Numbered from the stretch's first letter, positions 17,453 through 26,445 are shown. The stretch: 64,000 bases of DNA from Rhodoferax antarcticus ANT.BR (GCF_001938565.1 NZ_MSYM01000007.1:248001-312000), one strand, 5' to 3'. The notes: a model not told the origin generated them from the sequence alone. A program made the numbers and translations.

Positions 17453-17707
17453 GTGATCCTCAACTACCTAATTGCCATGGTCGCCGTCATGGGCATGCTG
17501 ATTTTTTGGGCCAGCGTTCAAACGCTGGCGAGACGCTTTGCCGAGCACAACCCACATCTGGGCCCCTTTCGGGAGGAGCGCGCGGGCTGCGGCAGCGGCA
17601 ACTGCTCCTGCACTTCCTCATGCAGCAGCGCCGATGCATCTGACACCGAGCAAGACTGCACCATGTCATCTCGCCAAACGCTTTACACCATTCAAGAACC
17701 TCAGTGA
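17453..17707 (+). CDS. small membrane-anchored Cys-rich protein, candidate NqrM-like Rnf maturation factor
   Basis: An 84-residue protein starting at GTG 17453, one base after the rnfA stop. One hydrophobic helix (about residues 2-23) is followed by a basic stretch and a cluster of cysteines at 46, 51, 53 and 57 (CGSGNCSCTSSC), with one more near 69. I know no family member by name. The layout, one N-terminal helix then four clustered Cys, recalls NqrM, which supplies iron to the NqrD/NqrE site homologous to RnfE/RnfA. Position directly after rnfE-rnfA supports that role by inference. It overlaps the reductase gene if GTG 17704 is used there. It could instead be a lineage-specific structural subunit. 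Confidence 0.65.
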   Translation: MILNYLIAMVAVMGMLIFWASVQTLARRFAEHNPHLGPFREERAGCGSGNCSCTSSCSSADASDTEQDCTMSSRQTLYTIQEPQ

Positions 17708-17715
17708 GACACCTT

Positions 17716-18576
17716 ATGCCAACATTTGAAACACTCCCCAGCGTCGACGAAAAACTTCACACCGCCAAACTGATCGCCAGTAGCCGGATCACGCCACCCG
17801 ATTCGCCGGAAGATGTGCGGCAAATGACCTTTACCACCGACGACGCAGGTTTTGACGCGCGGATTGGCCACTGCATCAAGGTGATGGCACCAGGTCAGTT
17901 CGGTAACCTGCATCACAGCCGCCTGTACTCTCTGGCGCACCTTGAGCACATTGACTCGCAGGGCACCGAGTTCTCATTGCTGGTGCGCCGCTGCAGCTAC
18001 ATCGATGATTTCAGCGGCGAACGCTATGCTGGCGTCGCGTCCAACTACCTGTGCAATCTACCTCTGGGCAGTGCGATAACGTTTTCTGGCCCCTCAGGCC
18101 ACCCGTTTACCATTCCGGCCAACCACCAATCACCACTGCTAATGATCGGCATGGGCACGGGCATTGCGCCGTTTCGAGGTCTGGTGAACCGCATTTACGA
18201 CACTCTGGGCGGCTGGGAAGGCAAGGTACGTCTGTTTTACGGTGCCCGCAGTGGCTTGGAAATGCTTTATATGAACGACCAAAACCAGGATTTGGCGAAC
18301 TACTTTGACCAATCAACCTTCAAAGCCTTTCAGGCAGTGAGCCCACGGCCGCATTTTGACGAGCCGCCAGCCATTGAGCTGGCGATTCAACAAAACGCCG
18401 CCGAGGTGCGTGAGATGCTGCAAGACAGCAACACGCAGGTCTTTATCGCTGGCCCGCAAGCGATGCTTGGCAGAGTAGAAGAAGCCTTCGCGAAAATCGT
18501 TGCTGGCCGCGACGCTTGGGCAGCCCTTCACGGCGATCTGCTGGCCAGCGGCCGGTGGAACACCGTCTTGTATTGA
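17716..18576 (+). CDS. ferredoxin--NADP(+) reductase, plant-type fold
   Basis: FAD enzyme passing electrons between ferredoxin and NADP(H). The protein has 286 residues. The FAD-binding barrel carries RLYSLAH near residue 75 and CNLPLGS near 118; the nucleotide-binding domain begins MIGMGTGIAPFRG near 145, then LFYGARSGLEMLYM and VFIAGPQAM. The C-terminus ends in an aromatic residue (NTVLY), as in plant-type and BoxA-like reductases. ATG 17716 is used; GTG 17704 is possible and would overlap the previous gene. It closes the operon and provides the NADPH exit of the ferredoxin pool fed by the PFOR. Confidence 0.88.
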   Translation: MPTFETLPSVDEKLHTAKLIASSRITPPDSPEDVRQMTFTTDDAGFDARIGHCIKVMAPGQFGNLHHSRLYSLAHLEHIDSQGTEFSLLVRRCSYIDDFSGERYAGVASNYLCNLPLGSAITFSGPSGHPFTIPANHQSPLLMIGMGTGIAPFRGLVNRIYDTLGGWEGKVRLFYGARSGLEMLYMNDQNQDLANYFDQSTFKAFQAVSPRPHFDEPPAIELAIQQNAAEVREMLQDSNTQVFIAGPQAMLGRVEEAFAKIVAGRDAWAALHGDLLASGRWNTVLY

Positions 18577-18723
18577 CGGCAATTCGTGCGCTAATGACGC
18601 CTCAGAAGGAGTAGCGTCACGCGATGGCCAAAGCAGGAGCATCTTCAGACTGTCGAATTCGGCAGTGCACCGCTCAGGATTGACGCGTTCAAGCGAGTCA
18701 GTCACTCAGTTATACTGAGATTT

Positions 18724-18810
18724 GGAGGCGTGGCCGAGCGGTTTAAGGCACCGGTCTTGAAAACCGGCGATGTTTTGCGACATCCGTGAGTTCGAATCTC
18801 ACCGCCTCCG
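18724..18810 (+). tRNA. tRNA-Ser (anticodon UGA)
   Basis: 87 nt. The acceptor stem GGAGGCG (18724-18730) pairs with CGCCTCC (18803-18809), discriminator G. The anticodon loop CTTGAAA sits in a CCGGT/ACCGG stem, giving anticodon TGA. A long variable arm (CGATGTTTTGCGACATCCG) and the T-loop GTTCGAATC are typical of class II serine tRNAs. CCA is not encoded. The transposon-rich stretch begins downstream of its 3' end. Confidence 0.97.
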
Positions 18811-19163
18811 TATCCGTTGCACACTGGTGCAAAAAGCCTCTTATGTGTCGACCAAGACTTGGTCAAATTGACAGGTTAAGTTCTATTCGTCGTTCGGCCA
18901 TATTTTCCTTTATCGAGATTTTGTGCTAGGCAAGCACTCCCCAATACTGCCCTTCATCGCGTCATAAGACCGAATTACTAAAAGCCCGCTGCCCAAACGC
19001 CTAGCCATTAGCTTAAAGTGTTGATGGCGACGGAACCGAGTGGCCCCCTTGATTGAAGGTCGTATCTGTTATAGATACGACCTTTTCCCCTATTCGGGTA
19101 TGGCTTCGGCGACAGGACTCGCAGTCGAGCCGCAAGCAACGCGGCCAGCGTTGCCTTGACTTC
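18811..19163. other. non-coding stretch between tRNA-Ser and the IS element
   Basis: No gene seen. It contains a 7-bp perfect hairpin GACCAAG-a-CTTGGTC (18850-18864) and a perfect 11-bp hairpin (19056-19066 with 19074-19084), the latter annotated separately. A small TTGCAC/GTGCAA hairpin follows the tRNA directly. Confidence 0.6.
19056..19084 (+). terminator. 11-bp hairpin, possible terminator
   Basis: AAGGTCGTATC pairs perfectly with GATACGACCTT across a 7-base loop; only TT then C follows on the plus strand. No clear gene ends here, so it may instead be a leftover of mobile DNA. Confidence 0.4.
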
Positions 19164-21111
19164 CCAAGTTCGACACTTCCTGCACGCAAGTGATTGATTT
19201 CATTAGAAACGGACTTCAAAGCGTAGACTACAAAACAGGCTTAGCCAAGTCAGACGGGGTTGGCGGTGTCAAATCCAGTGCGGTAAACAGCGACTTCTGA
19301 GCCGGTGTGATCTCAGTTAAACCCGCCAGCGTTTTGCCATCGCCGCTCTGCACGGTCTGCTGATGAATGCGCTTGAGGCTCTCCAGCAGCGTGCTGGGCG
19401 ACTCGGATCGCTTCGCAGCTTTCAGGCGCATGCGCATCACCCGGTACAGCACTAGCGCCATGAAGCAAATCAGTGCATGCGCGCGAATGCGCTGAGGCAG
19501 CCGGTGGTACACCGGGCCAATCTCGATGTCAGATTTGAGCACCCGAAATCCCCGTTCAATATCGGCCAGACTCTTGTAACGCTGCACCACCTCAGCCGCT
19601 GGTGCATTGGTGTTGGTCACCAGCAGCAACTTGCCATCGAGTAGTTCCAGGTAGCGCTTCTTATCCTCATCAATTGAATAGCTGAACAGGTCGGCCTTCA
19701 AATCCACCTTGATCAAATGCGCCATATGCGCGTCTTTGACTGCATGGTAGAAGCGTGCTTTGGTCCCCGAATCCGACATCGGGCGGCCTTTGCTTTTGTT
19801 CTTTTGACCCGCGCGTTGACTCTCGTCTTGCGCATCGAGTTTGACACTGCACTGCTGGCCCAATTTGAGCAACTCTGCCATCGTGTTGTCACGCGCCGTG
19901 GTGCGCCGGTTGGCAGCCACCGGGTCGTGTGCGACCACCAGACGGCTATCGCTCCATTTTGTTTCACCGCACCATTCTTGGGTGGCATCCTGGCCCTTAT
20001 GCAGTTTTTGCAGATCATCTGCAAAGTCACCATAACGCGCCGCCGGCACCGCCAGGATGTACTCAACGGCGACATCACGGCCATCCTTTTTCAACTGGGC
20101 CTGCAACTTGTCCAACTCTTCAATGTTGGCCGTGCTGAGCAGCCCCCGATCGGCAATCAGCACCACACGCTTGAGCGGGTAACGCACCAACAACCCCCGA
20201 ATCATGGGCAGCAGGGTTTTGGCCTCTGCCGTGTTACCGGGATGTACTTCATGCGCGATGGGCAGGCCCTCGCAGGTTTGCACCAAGGACAACATGAACT
20301 GGCGCTCAATCAGGCCCGACTTGGCCAAGCCGTAAGCGCGCACATCGTCTTGCAAATCCGTCTGTCCGGTGACCGCAACCGTGGTGAGGTCATAAAACAC
20401 CACCGAGAGGTCTTGGTCAATCAGCGGACGCATGAGCGTGGCCAGTCGGAGCTTGAGTTTGTCGCTGTGCTCATCGAGCACGTCCATGGCGCGCAGCAGG
20501 TGCTGATGCTCAGTGACGATGCCAGAGCCTGCGGGCAAAGCCACGGTTTGCAGCCAGCGCAGCACACCGAGTTTGCTGCCAGGGTCACACAGGCGGTTGA
20601 AGACCATCAGGCGCAAACAGGTCAGAACATCAATCTCTGTTTTGGAGCGCCGCCAAGAAGTCGCCAAATCATCAAAGCCCAAGGTTCGCCAGAGTTCAGA
20701 CAAGGCCCAGATGTCACCAGCATGGCGACTGTCAGTAAAGCGCAGGTCATCAAGTGCAGACGCAGCAGGGGCAATACCTCGGGCGCGTTGCAAGGAGGCA
20801 ATCAGGGTGTCAACGTCGCCGCCGGACTCCAGACGACCCAGGGTGCAGACGGTGCGCTGGCGGGGTTTGCCTTCATCATTGCGAAAGGACTCCACCAACT
20901 GGGCGTAGCGGCGACCGCCAGACTGGGTGACTTTGATGAACATGGCGCTGAGTGTAGCGCAAGTCAGAAAAAACGAAAACTACCCACCAAATGAAACGTG
21001 CCACTACATGCACTTTTTGCTTTCAACCAGAAAATCAACGTAAGTGGTTGAATTCATTGGTAAGCCAGGGCGGGAAAACCAGGAATTCGGAAAAACAGTG
21101 TCGAACTTGAG
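19164..21111 (-). mobile_element. IS1634-type insertion sequence, apparently complete
   Basis: An element of about 1.95 kb with one transposase gene. Perfect 13-bp inverted repeats CAAGTTCGACACT lie at 19165-19177 and, reversed, at 21097-21109. The heptamer TGACTTC occurs immediately outside each end (19157-19163 and 21112-21118), consistent with a target-site duplication, although one end base is ambiguous. Intact gene, intact ends and the duplication point to a recent insertion. Confidence 0.85.
19228..20943 (-). CDS. IS1634-family transposase
   Basis: A 571-residue DDE transposase of the IS4/IS1634 group, uninterrupted. The N-terminal region (MFIKVTQSGGRRYAQLVES) is typical of this family. 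Core segments include VVFYDLTTVAVTG near residue 180 (first Asp), VVLIADRGLLSTANI near 255 (second Asp), and the C-terminal YKSLADIERGFRVLKSDIE near 455, the Y-R-E-K-type signature with the catalytic Glu. ATG at 20943 lies about 150 bases inside the right inverted repeat. The plus-strand frame covering this gene is an antisense shadow. Confidence 0.93.
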   Translation of the reverse strand: MFIKVTQSGGRRYAQLVESFRNDEGKPRQRTVCTLGRLESGGDVDTLIASLQRARGIAPAASALDDLRFTDSRHAGDIWALSELWRTLGFDDLATSWRRSKTEIDVLTCLRLMVFNRLCDPGSKLGVLRWLQTVALPAGSGIVTEHQHLLRAMDVLDEHSDKLKLRLATLMRPLIDQDLSVVFYDLTTVAVTGQTDLQDDVRAYGLAKSGLIERQFMLSLVQTCEGLPIAHEVHPGNTAEAKTLLPMIRGLLVRYPLKRVVLIADRGLLSTANIEELDKLQAQLKKDGRDVAVEYILAVPAARYGDFADDLQKLHKGQDATQEWCGETKWSDSRLVVAHDPVAANRRTTARDNTMAELLKLGQQCSVKLDAQDESQRAGQKNKSKGRPMSDSGTKARFYHAVKDAHMAHLIKVDLKADLFSYSIDEDKKRYLELLDGKLLLVTNTNAPAAEVVQRYKSLADIERGFRVLKSDIEIGPVYHRLPQRIRAHALICFMALVLYRVMRMRLKAAKRSESPSTLLESLKRIHQQTVQSGDGKTLAGLTEITPAQKSLFTALDLTPPTPSDLAKPVL

Positions 21112-21172
21112 TGACTTCGGTCATCGCGCAACCTCTCGCATCTGCCTTACGGGGTGGCGTAAAGAATATCTT

Positions 21173-21737
21173 TTAAGGCGATTGGCGCCTTCGCCAGCCC
21201 GAGCCGGATAGCCGGTGTCTGCTTGTCGTTTCCCGCCTTGCAGTAGTTGCAAAACACCCGAAAAATCTCAGGCGTCTTGGCCAGATTCTCCGGGTTGTAG
21301 GCGCTATACCCGTACCAGGTACCGATGCAGCCTCAGGACCATCAGCCAGCGCACACCGATAAGGCAAAGAAGCCATGTTATCGGCCAGCACCTTGGAAGC
21401 GACATCGATGATCAAAGCCTGCTGGCTCAGACCCGAGACGGCCTCCAACCGCATGTGATGCTTGAGCCGCTTGAACGCCTCCTCGATGCGCCAGCGCTTG
21501 TGACACAGCTCGCCAAAACACCCCCAAGGGAAATCCACAGGATCCAGATTGGTGGCCATCACGCGCACCCAGGCATTAGGGGACACATTGCGAACCATTC
21601 GCACCTCAGGAGCGTTGGGCGAACAACCCGTGACCTCCTTGTCGCAGCGCATACACAAGCAAACCCCGCGCTCGCACAGTACCGACACCAGCCAGGCGGC
21701 TGGATAGCCGCGGTCAAGCAACAAAACGTCATCAGGC
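21173..21737 (-). pseudogene. IS4-family transposase, C-terminal fragment
   Basis: The frame reads LGPDDVLLLDRGYP (second catalytic Asp) through FPWGCFGELCHKRWRIEEAF, the Y/R-E-K region, and then loses similarity near the end. The N-terminal third is missing: at about 21738 the sequence switches to an unrelated transposase fragment. It is a remnant, not a functional gene. Confidence 0.75.
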
Positions 21738-21738
21738 C

Positions 21739-21965
21739 CTAAGTGAGGGCGCGCACTTGCATCTTGTCGCTCTTGGCATCGCGGTATCTGAAACTCACCT
21801 GCCCATCTTCGCAGCTCAAAATGTCACCCTCCTGAATCACCCCCCCGTACAGATAGCGCCCCAGGTAGACCAAGGTCTTCTCACCGGAGCCGACACACTT
21901 GCAGTCGACCACCCACTTCTCGGGCAGCCGTGGTGCACCTGCAGCCACGGCGTGTAAGCGGCGCC
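21739..21965 (-). pseudogene. IS91/IS801-type transposase fragment
   Basis: About 70 residues match the C-terminal part of Y2 transposases: LPEKWVVDCKCVGSG, LVYLGRYLYGGVIQEGDIL and GQVSFRYRDAKSDKM. The catalytic HUH and Tyr regions are absent. It joins the IS4 fragment directly, so the segment is a composite of broken elements. Confidence 0.7.
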
Positions 21966-22059
21966 GTAGCTTAGCCCCAGGGTACCGGCGTGGTCCCGAA
22001 AGGCCCCGCCCATCGTGTCATCCAGCCGGGTGTCCAGGATTGCCATGTGATTACCCAAA

Positions 22060-22272
22060 CTGGCGCACTGGCGCACTGGCGCTCAAGGTCACTTCGATAT
22101 CGCGCAGGGATTCGCGCCAGGTCAGTTGCGCGTAGGCCATGATTCGAAAGTGCTCGGTGCTGAGCAAAGTCGAAATCCGTGCATCTCCCGAGTAGCGAGC
22201 CACGATGCGAGCGAAGCTGGTCCATGGCACGAAGTCCATCACCTGCGAAAAAAGCGTCTTTCCAAGATTCAC
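22060..22272 (-). pseudogene. IS4-family transposase, N-terminal fragment
   Basis: Starts at GTG 22272 with MNLGKTLFSQVMDFVPWTSF and continues to AQLTWRESLRDIEVTLSA, the conserved N-terminal domain of a different IS4 subgroup from the fragment at 21173. The frame is lost at a short tandem duplication (ACTGGCGC units near 22058-22081). Confidence 0.7.
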
Positions 22273-22573
22273 AATAAATTCCCCGAGTTGTCGGGCTAGG
22301 GAAATGACCAGTGAAAAGCATCATGAAATTCAAATCGACACCAAACTTTTTTGCTCGCAAACCCGCATGCCTATTGGGTTTTCGTCAAAGCGCAACAACC
22401 TCTACCGGACAGTAGCGCTGTGGTTTAGGCTTTCACCGAGAGAGTCCATCGGGCGGTTGTTGGCGCCTACATGGCGCACGCGACAGCGCTGCAAAACGGG
22501 CTGGGCCCACAGGTCATAGGATTTTCTCCGCATCGCTAGACTCCGGCGCTTTGATGGCCGCACACCGCCCGCC
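22273..22573. other. stretch without a recognisable gene
   Basis: Lies between the transposase remnants and terC. Several short frames exist but none resembles a known protein. I did not find the GGGGAGTAG signature of a Mn riboswitch that often precedes terC genes. Confidence 0.55.
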
Positions 22574-23311
22574 ATGGAACTACTCACCGAGCCAAACATC
22601 TGGATCGCCTTTTTCATGCTCGCCGCCCTGGAGATCGTGCCGGGCATCGACAACATCATTTTTATCAGTATTCTGCTGGGGCGGCTGCCGCCGGAGCAGC
22701 GTGACTTGGCGCGCCGCCTTGGGCTGGGGTTTGCCATGGTGTCGCGCATGGCGCTGCTGTTCAGTCTGGCCTGGGTGATGACGCTAACCACCCCACTGAT
22801 CACGTTGCTGGGCCAGGAGATCAGTGGACGCGATTTGATTTTGCTGGGTGGCGGTGTGTGTTTGCTCTACAAGGCCTCGCATGAGATTTTCATGGAGGTG
22901 AAAGTCCAGGAAAGCAAGGAAACCCGCGCCGGGGTGGCCGACGTCAAAGTTGGTACCAGCGTGTTTTAGGGAACCATTGCGCAGATTGGCGTGGTCGACA
23001 TCGTGTTTTCGCTGGACTCGGTGATCACCGCCGTGGGTATGGTCGACATCATCAGCGTGATGGTGGCTGCGGTGGTGGCCTCGGTGGCGGTGATGATGTT
23101 TGCCGCCAAGCCGATTGGCGACTGTGTCGACAAACACCCCTCGATCAAGGTGCTGGCGCTGGCATTCCTGATCATGGTCTGCACCCTGTTGGTGGCCGAG
23201 GCGTTTGACGCGCATGTGCCCAAAGGCTACGTCTACACCGCCATGTTGTTCTCATTGGCAGTGGAGGCGCTCAACATCCGCTCCCGTGCCAAGCGGCTGG
23301 CGCTCGGCTAG
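22574..23311 (+). pseudogene. TerC/YkoY-family membrane protein interrupted by an in-frame TAG
   Basis: A polytopic membrane protein of the TerC family, which includes metal (Mn2+) exporters. It reads normally from MELLTEPNIWIAFFMLAALE and EIVPGIDNIIFISILLGRLP to residue 131. A TAG at 22967-22969 interrupts, and the same frame resumes with GTIAQIGVVDIVFSLDSVIT to the end (245 codons in all, family length about 240). Homologues, from memory, have Trp here (SFW...), so one TGG-to-TAG change explains it. No frameshift or deletion is visible. It is a recent pseudogene, a sequencing error, or a gene read through by suppression. Confidence 0.85.
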
Positions 23312-23343
23312 GATTGCCGACTGGCCCCACTGGCGCACCGTAA

Positions 23344-23368
23344 GGCCTGGCGGCGCACCCGCCAGGCC
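23344..23368. terminator. hairpin between convergent terC and ene-reductase genes
   Basis: GGCCTGGCG pairs with CGCCAGGCC across a 7-base loop. It sits between two convergent genes and could stop transcription from both sides, but no strong T-run follows on either strand. Confidence 0.5.
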
Positions 23369-23380
23369 GCCAAAATCTGG

Positions 23381-24502
23381 TCAGTTCTGGCCCAGCACCG
23401 GGTAGTCGGTGTAGCCCTTGGCGCCGCCGCCGTAGTAGGTGCTGCGGTCGCCCTCATTGAGCGCGCTGCCACTGCACAGGCGCTCCACCAGATCGGGGTT
23501 GGCGATGAAGGCGCGACCAAAGGCTACCAAGTCGGCGCCTTCTTTGACGGCTTGCTCGGCCATGGCTTTGTCCAGCCCGTTGTTGACCATCCAGGCGCCC
23601 TTGCCGCCTGCAGCGCGGTAGGCGCGGCGCAGGCCGGTGTAGTCAAACGGGCGGTCGACCAGCTCACGCGGGCCACCGGTGGCGCCTTCGATGATGTGCA
23701 CATAAGCCAGCTTGAGCGCCGCCAGCTCGCGCACCACGTAGTCAAACAGCGGTTGGGGGTCGGGGTCAAAGGCGTCGTTGGCGGGGGTGACTGGCGACAA
23801 GCGGATGCCCACCCGACCCGCACCGACGGCGTCGGTCACCGCACGCACCACCTCAAGCAGAAAGCGGGCGCGGTTTTCGATGCTGCCGCCAAAGTCGTCG
23901 CGGCGCTGATTGGAGCCGCTTTTCAGGAACTGGTCAATCAGGTGGCCATTGGCTGCATGAATTTCCACGCCGTCAAAGTCGGCGGTGTGCACCGCGTTGC
24001 GGGCGGCTGCGGCATAGTTATGCACGATGTCGGGCAACTCATAAGCCTGCAGGGCGCGTGGCTCTGAGGTGACCACAAAGTTGGGCACACCGTCCTTGAT
24101 CAGCACGGTTTTGGCTTCGGCGCGCAGCGCTGAAGGGGCCACTGGCTGGGCATTGCCAGGCTGCAGGCTGGTGTGCGAGATGCGGCCTACATGCCAGAGT
24201 TGACAAACAATCTTGCCGCCAGCAGCATGCACCGCACGGGTGACCGGCTTCCACGCCTCAACCTGTTCTTCGGCGTACAAACCCGGCACGTCGGCGTAGC
24301 CCTGGCCTTGCTGGCAGATGGCGGTGGCCTCGCTGATGATGAGTCCGGCGCTGGCGCGCTGGGCGTAGTACTCGCCCATGAGTGCGGTGGGCGTGGCGTC
24401 GGGCGCCCGGTTGCGGGTGAGTGGCGCCATGACGATGCGATTCGCCAAATTCAGGTCACCGGCTTGAACGGAATTGAAAAGCGTGGCGTGTGAGTGCGGC
24501 AT
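23381..24502 (-). CDS. old yellow enzyme-family FMN ene-reductase (NemA-like)
   Basis: A 373-residue FMN- and NAD(P)H-dependent reductase of the old yellow enzyme family. These reduce activated alkenes, N-ethylmaleimide and nitrate esters. The FMN-binding TIM barrel shows NRIVMAPLTRNRAP near 20, QLWHVGRISH near 100, the substrate-binding His/Asn pair in VEIHAANGHLIDQFL near 180, SNQRRDDFGGS near 195 and the phosphate-binding DLVAFGRAFIANPDLVERL near the C-terminus. The start at 24502 follows a purine-rich AGGAGGTCTCTT. It appears to be monocistronic; the physiological substrate is unknown. Confidence 0.92.
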   Translation of the reverse strand: MPHSHATLFNSVQAGDLNLANRIVMAPLTRNRAPDATPTALMGEYYAQRASAGLIISEATAICQQGQGYADVPGLYAEEQVEAWKPVTRAVHAAGGKIVCQLWHVGRISHTSLQPGNAQPVAPSALRAEAKTVLIKDGVPNFVVTSEPRALQAYELPDIVHNYAAAARNAVHTADFDGVEIHAANGHLIDQFLKSGSNQRRDDFGGSIENRARFLLEVVRAVTDAVGAGRVGIRLSPVTPANDAFDPDPQPLFDYVVRELAALKLAYVHIIEGATGGPRELVDRPFDYTGLRRAYRAAGGKGAWMVNNGLDKAMAEQAVKEGADLVAFGRAFIANPDLVERLCSGSALNEGDRSTYYGGGAKGYTDYPVLGQN

Positions 24503-24558
24503 AAGAGACCTCCTGGAAGCAAAGAGTCATGGTAGCGCGGGCCCAGGCCCTCGGATAG

Positions 24559-24579
24559 AAAGGGCGCTGCATGCCCTTT
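24559..24579. terminator. hairpin downstream of metW
   Basis: AAAGGGC (24559-24565) pairs with GCCCTTT (24573-24579) across a 7-base loop, just after the metW stop. It would end the metX-metW transcript. Confidence 0.5.
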
Positions 24580-24583
24580 GGCG

Positions 24584-25189
24584 CTATCGACTGAGCTTGT
24601 AAACCGAGGTTCCCGCCAGCAGATTGGGCGCAAAACGCACGGTATCACCGTCGTGAATGCCAAACTGATCCAGCACTTTCAGGCCACAGGCGCGCGCCAG
24701 CACGCCCAGGTCGGCATGGGTGCCGACGCGGATATTGGGCGTGTTGTACCACTGGTAAGGCAGCCGCCGGGTCACCGGCATGCGCCCCTTGAGCACGCTC
24801 AAGCGGTTCGGCCAGTGGGCAAAGTTGGGGAAAGCCACCACGCCAAAGCGGCCGACACGCACCGTCTCACGCAACATGACCTCGGCGTTGCGCAGGTTCT
24901 GCAGGGTGTCAATTTGTAGCACCACGTCAAAGGTGGCATCTTCGAACATCGACAGGCCTTCATCCAGGTTGAGCTGGATGACGTTGACACCGCGCTGCAC
25001 ACAGGCCAGCACATTGGCGTCGTCAATTTCAATGCCGTAGCCGGTGCAGCCGCGCATTTTTTGCAAGTGCGCCAGCATGGTGCCGTCGCCACAGCCCAGG
25101 TCAAGCACGCGCGCGCCCTCAGGCACCAGTTCGCCGATTAGCTGCAAGGTGCTGCTGACCAAGCCGTCAGCGGTGTGGTGGGCGTTCAT
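24584..25189 (-). CDS. metW: methionine biosynthesis protein MetW
   Basis: A 201-residue protein with a class I methyltransferase fold ([15 protein letters not shown] near residue 35, [15 protein letters not shown] near 100). Partner of MetX: in related proteobacteria MetW is needed for full homoserine acyltransferase activity, and no methyl transfer by it is established. The start overlaps the metX stop as ATGA, so the pair is translationally coupled. A hairpin follows the stop. Confidence 0.92.
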   Translation of the reverse strand: MNAHHTADGLVSSTLQLIGELVPEGARVLDLGCGDGTMLAHLQKMRGCTGYGIEIDDANVLACVQRGVNVIQLNLDEGLSMFEDATFDVVLQIDTLQNLRNAEVMLRETVRVGRFGVVAFPNFAHWPNRLSVLKGRMPVTRRLPYQWYNTPNIRVGTHADLGVLARACGLKVLDQFGIHDGDTVRFAPNLLAGTSVYKLSR

Positions 25190-26421
25190 GGCTGGCCCTC
25201 TAGGCTTTGCAAAATGCTAGCAAAATAAGAGCGTATGACGCTTGTGTAACGGGGGTCATCGAGCAAAAAGGCATCATGCCCGTGAAGCGCATCAATCTCG
25301 GCGTAGCTCACATCACGCTTGTTGTCGAGCAGCGCCTTGACGAGCTCGCGACTGCGTTTGGGCGAAAAGCGCCAGTCGGTGGTGAAGCTCACCAGCAAAA
25401 ACTTGGCGGTAGCGCGCCCCAGCGCCAGACTCAAATCACCCCCATAAGCGCGCGCCGGGTCAAAGTAGTCCAGCGCACGGGTGATCAACAAGTAAGTGTT
25501 GGCGTCAAAGTACTCGGCAAACTTGTCACCTTGGTAGCGTAGGTAGCTCTCGATCTGGAACTCGACCTCTTGCGTGCTGTATTTGTAGCTCTGAAGCACC
25601 GCATCGAGCGCCGCCGGGCTGCCCCGGGACGCTAGAAGTCCTGCGGGAGGTAGCGCAGCAGACGCAGCCAGTGCGGTGACAGGCGAGGGGGCTTTTTGCT
25701 GGCGGCCAAACTTCTCGTTCATCACATCATCACTCAGGTAGGTGATGTGACCAATCATGCGGGCAATGCGCAAGCCGCGTTTGGGCACGGTGCCGTGTTG
25801 GTAAAAGTGGCCGCCGTGGAAGTCGGGGTCGGTGACGATGGCGCGGCGCGCTACTTCGTTAAAGGCGATGTTCTCAGCTGTCAGGTTGGGTGCGCTGGCA
25901 ATCACCAGCGCATAGCGCACGCGGTCAGGGTATTGCAGCGTCCAACTCAGGGCTTGCATGCCGCCTAAGCTGCCGCCCATCACCGCCGCCAGCGTCTGGA
26001 TGCCCATGGCATCGAGCAGCAGCGCCTGCGCGTCGACCCAGTCTTCCACGGTCATCACCGGGAAATCAGCGCCGTAAACCTGGCCGGTATCGGGGTTGCG
26101 GTGCATCGGGCCGGTGGAGCCAAAACACGAGCCGAAGTTATTCACGCCGATGACGAAAAACTTGTTCGTATCCAGCGGTTTGCCGGGGCCAATCATGTTG
26201 TCCCACCAGCCCTCGGACTTGTCTTGGCCGACGTAGCTGCCCGCCACATGGTGCGAGGCATTCAGCGCGTGGCAGACCAACACAGCGTTGGTTCTGGCGG
26301 CGTTGAGCTGGCCGTAGGTCTCAAAGCTCAGGTGGTAGTCGCGCAGACTGGCACCGCTTTGCAGAGGCAGGGCAGCTGCAAAATGCATCGACTGAGGTGT
26401 CGCGATCAGTTGCGTAGTCAC
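25186..26421 (-). CDS. metX: homoserine O-acyltransferase MetX
   Basis: Transfers an acetyl or succinyl group to homoserine in methionine synthesis; with MetW present, succinyl-CoA is a real possibility. The 411-residue protein has an alpha/beta hydrolase fold: nucleophile Ser151 (GGSLGGMQ), Asp349 (FTTDWRFS) and His382 ([11 protein letters not shown]). Start GTG at 26421. Odd feature: about 40 extra residues at roughly 241-280, rich in Ala, Pro and Ser, lie between [10 protein letters not shown] and [13 protein letters not shown], where homologues from memory have a much shorter link. The upstream leader has pseudoknot-like complementary segments that may regulate it. Confidence 0.93.
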   Translation of the reverse strand: MTTQLIATPQSMHFAAALPLQSGASLRDYHLSFETYGQLNAARTNAVLVCHALNASHHVAGSYVGQDKSEGWWDNMIGPGKPLDTNKFFVIGVNNFGSCFGSTGPMHRNPDTGQVYGADFPVMTVEDWVDAQALLLDAMGIQTLAAVMGGSLGGMQALSWTLQYPDRVRYALVIASAPNLTAENIAFNEVARRAIVTDPDFHGGHFYQHGTVPKRGLRIARMIGHITYLSDDVMNEKFGRQQKAPSPVTALAASAALPPAGLLASRGSPAALDAVLQSYKYSTQEVEFQIESYLRYQGDKFAEYFDANTYLLITRALDYFDPARAYGGDLSLALGRATAKFLLVSFTTDWRFSPKRSRELVKALLDNKRDVSYAEIDALHGHDAFLLDDPRYTSVIRSYFASILQSLEGQP

Positions 26422-26445
26422 TTGGGGGCAAAGCTCCAGAAAAAA

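Noticed and set aside
19717..20994. Uninterrupted 425-codon frame on the plus strand
   Set aside because: It lies exactly antisense to the IS1634 transposase and its predicted protein has no sensible composition or known motif; it is a shadow of the transposase codon bias.
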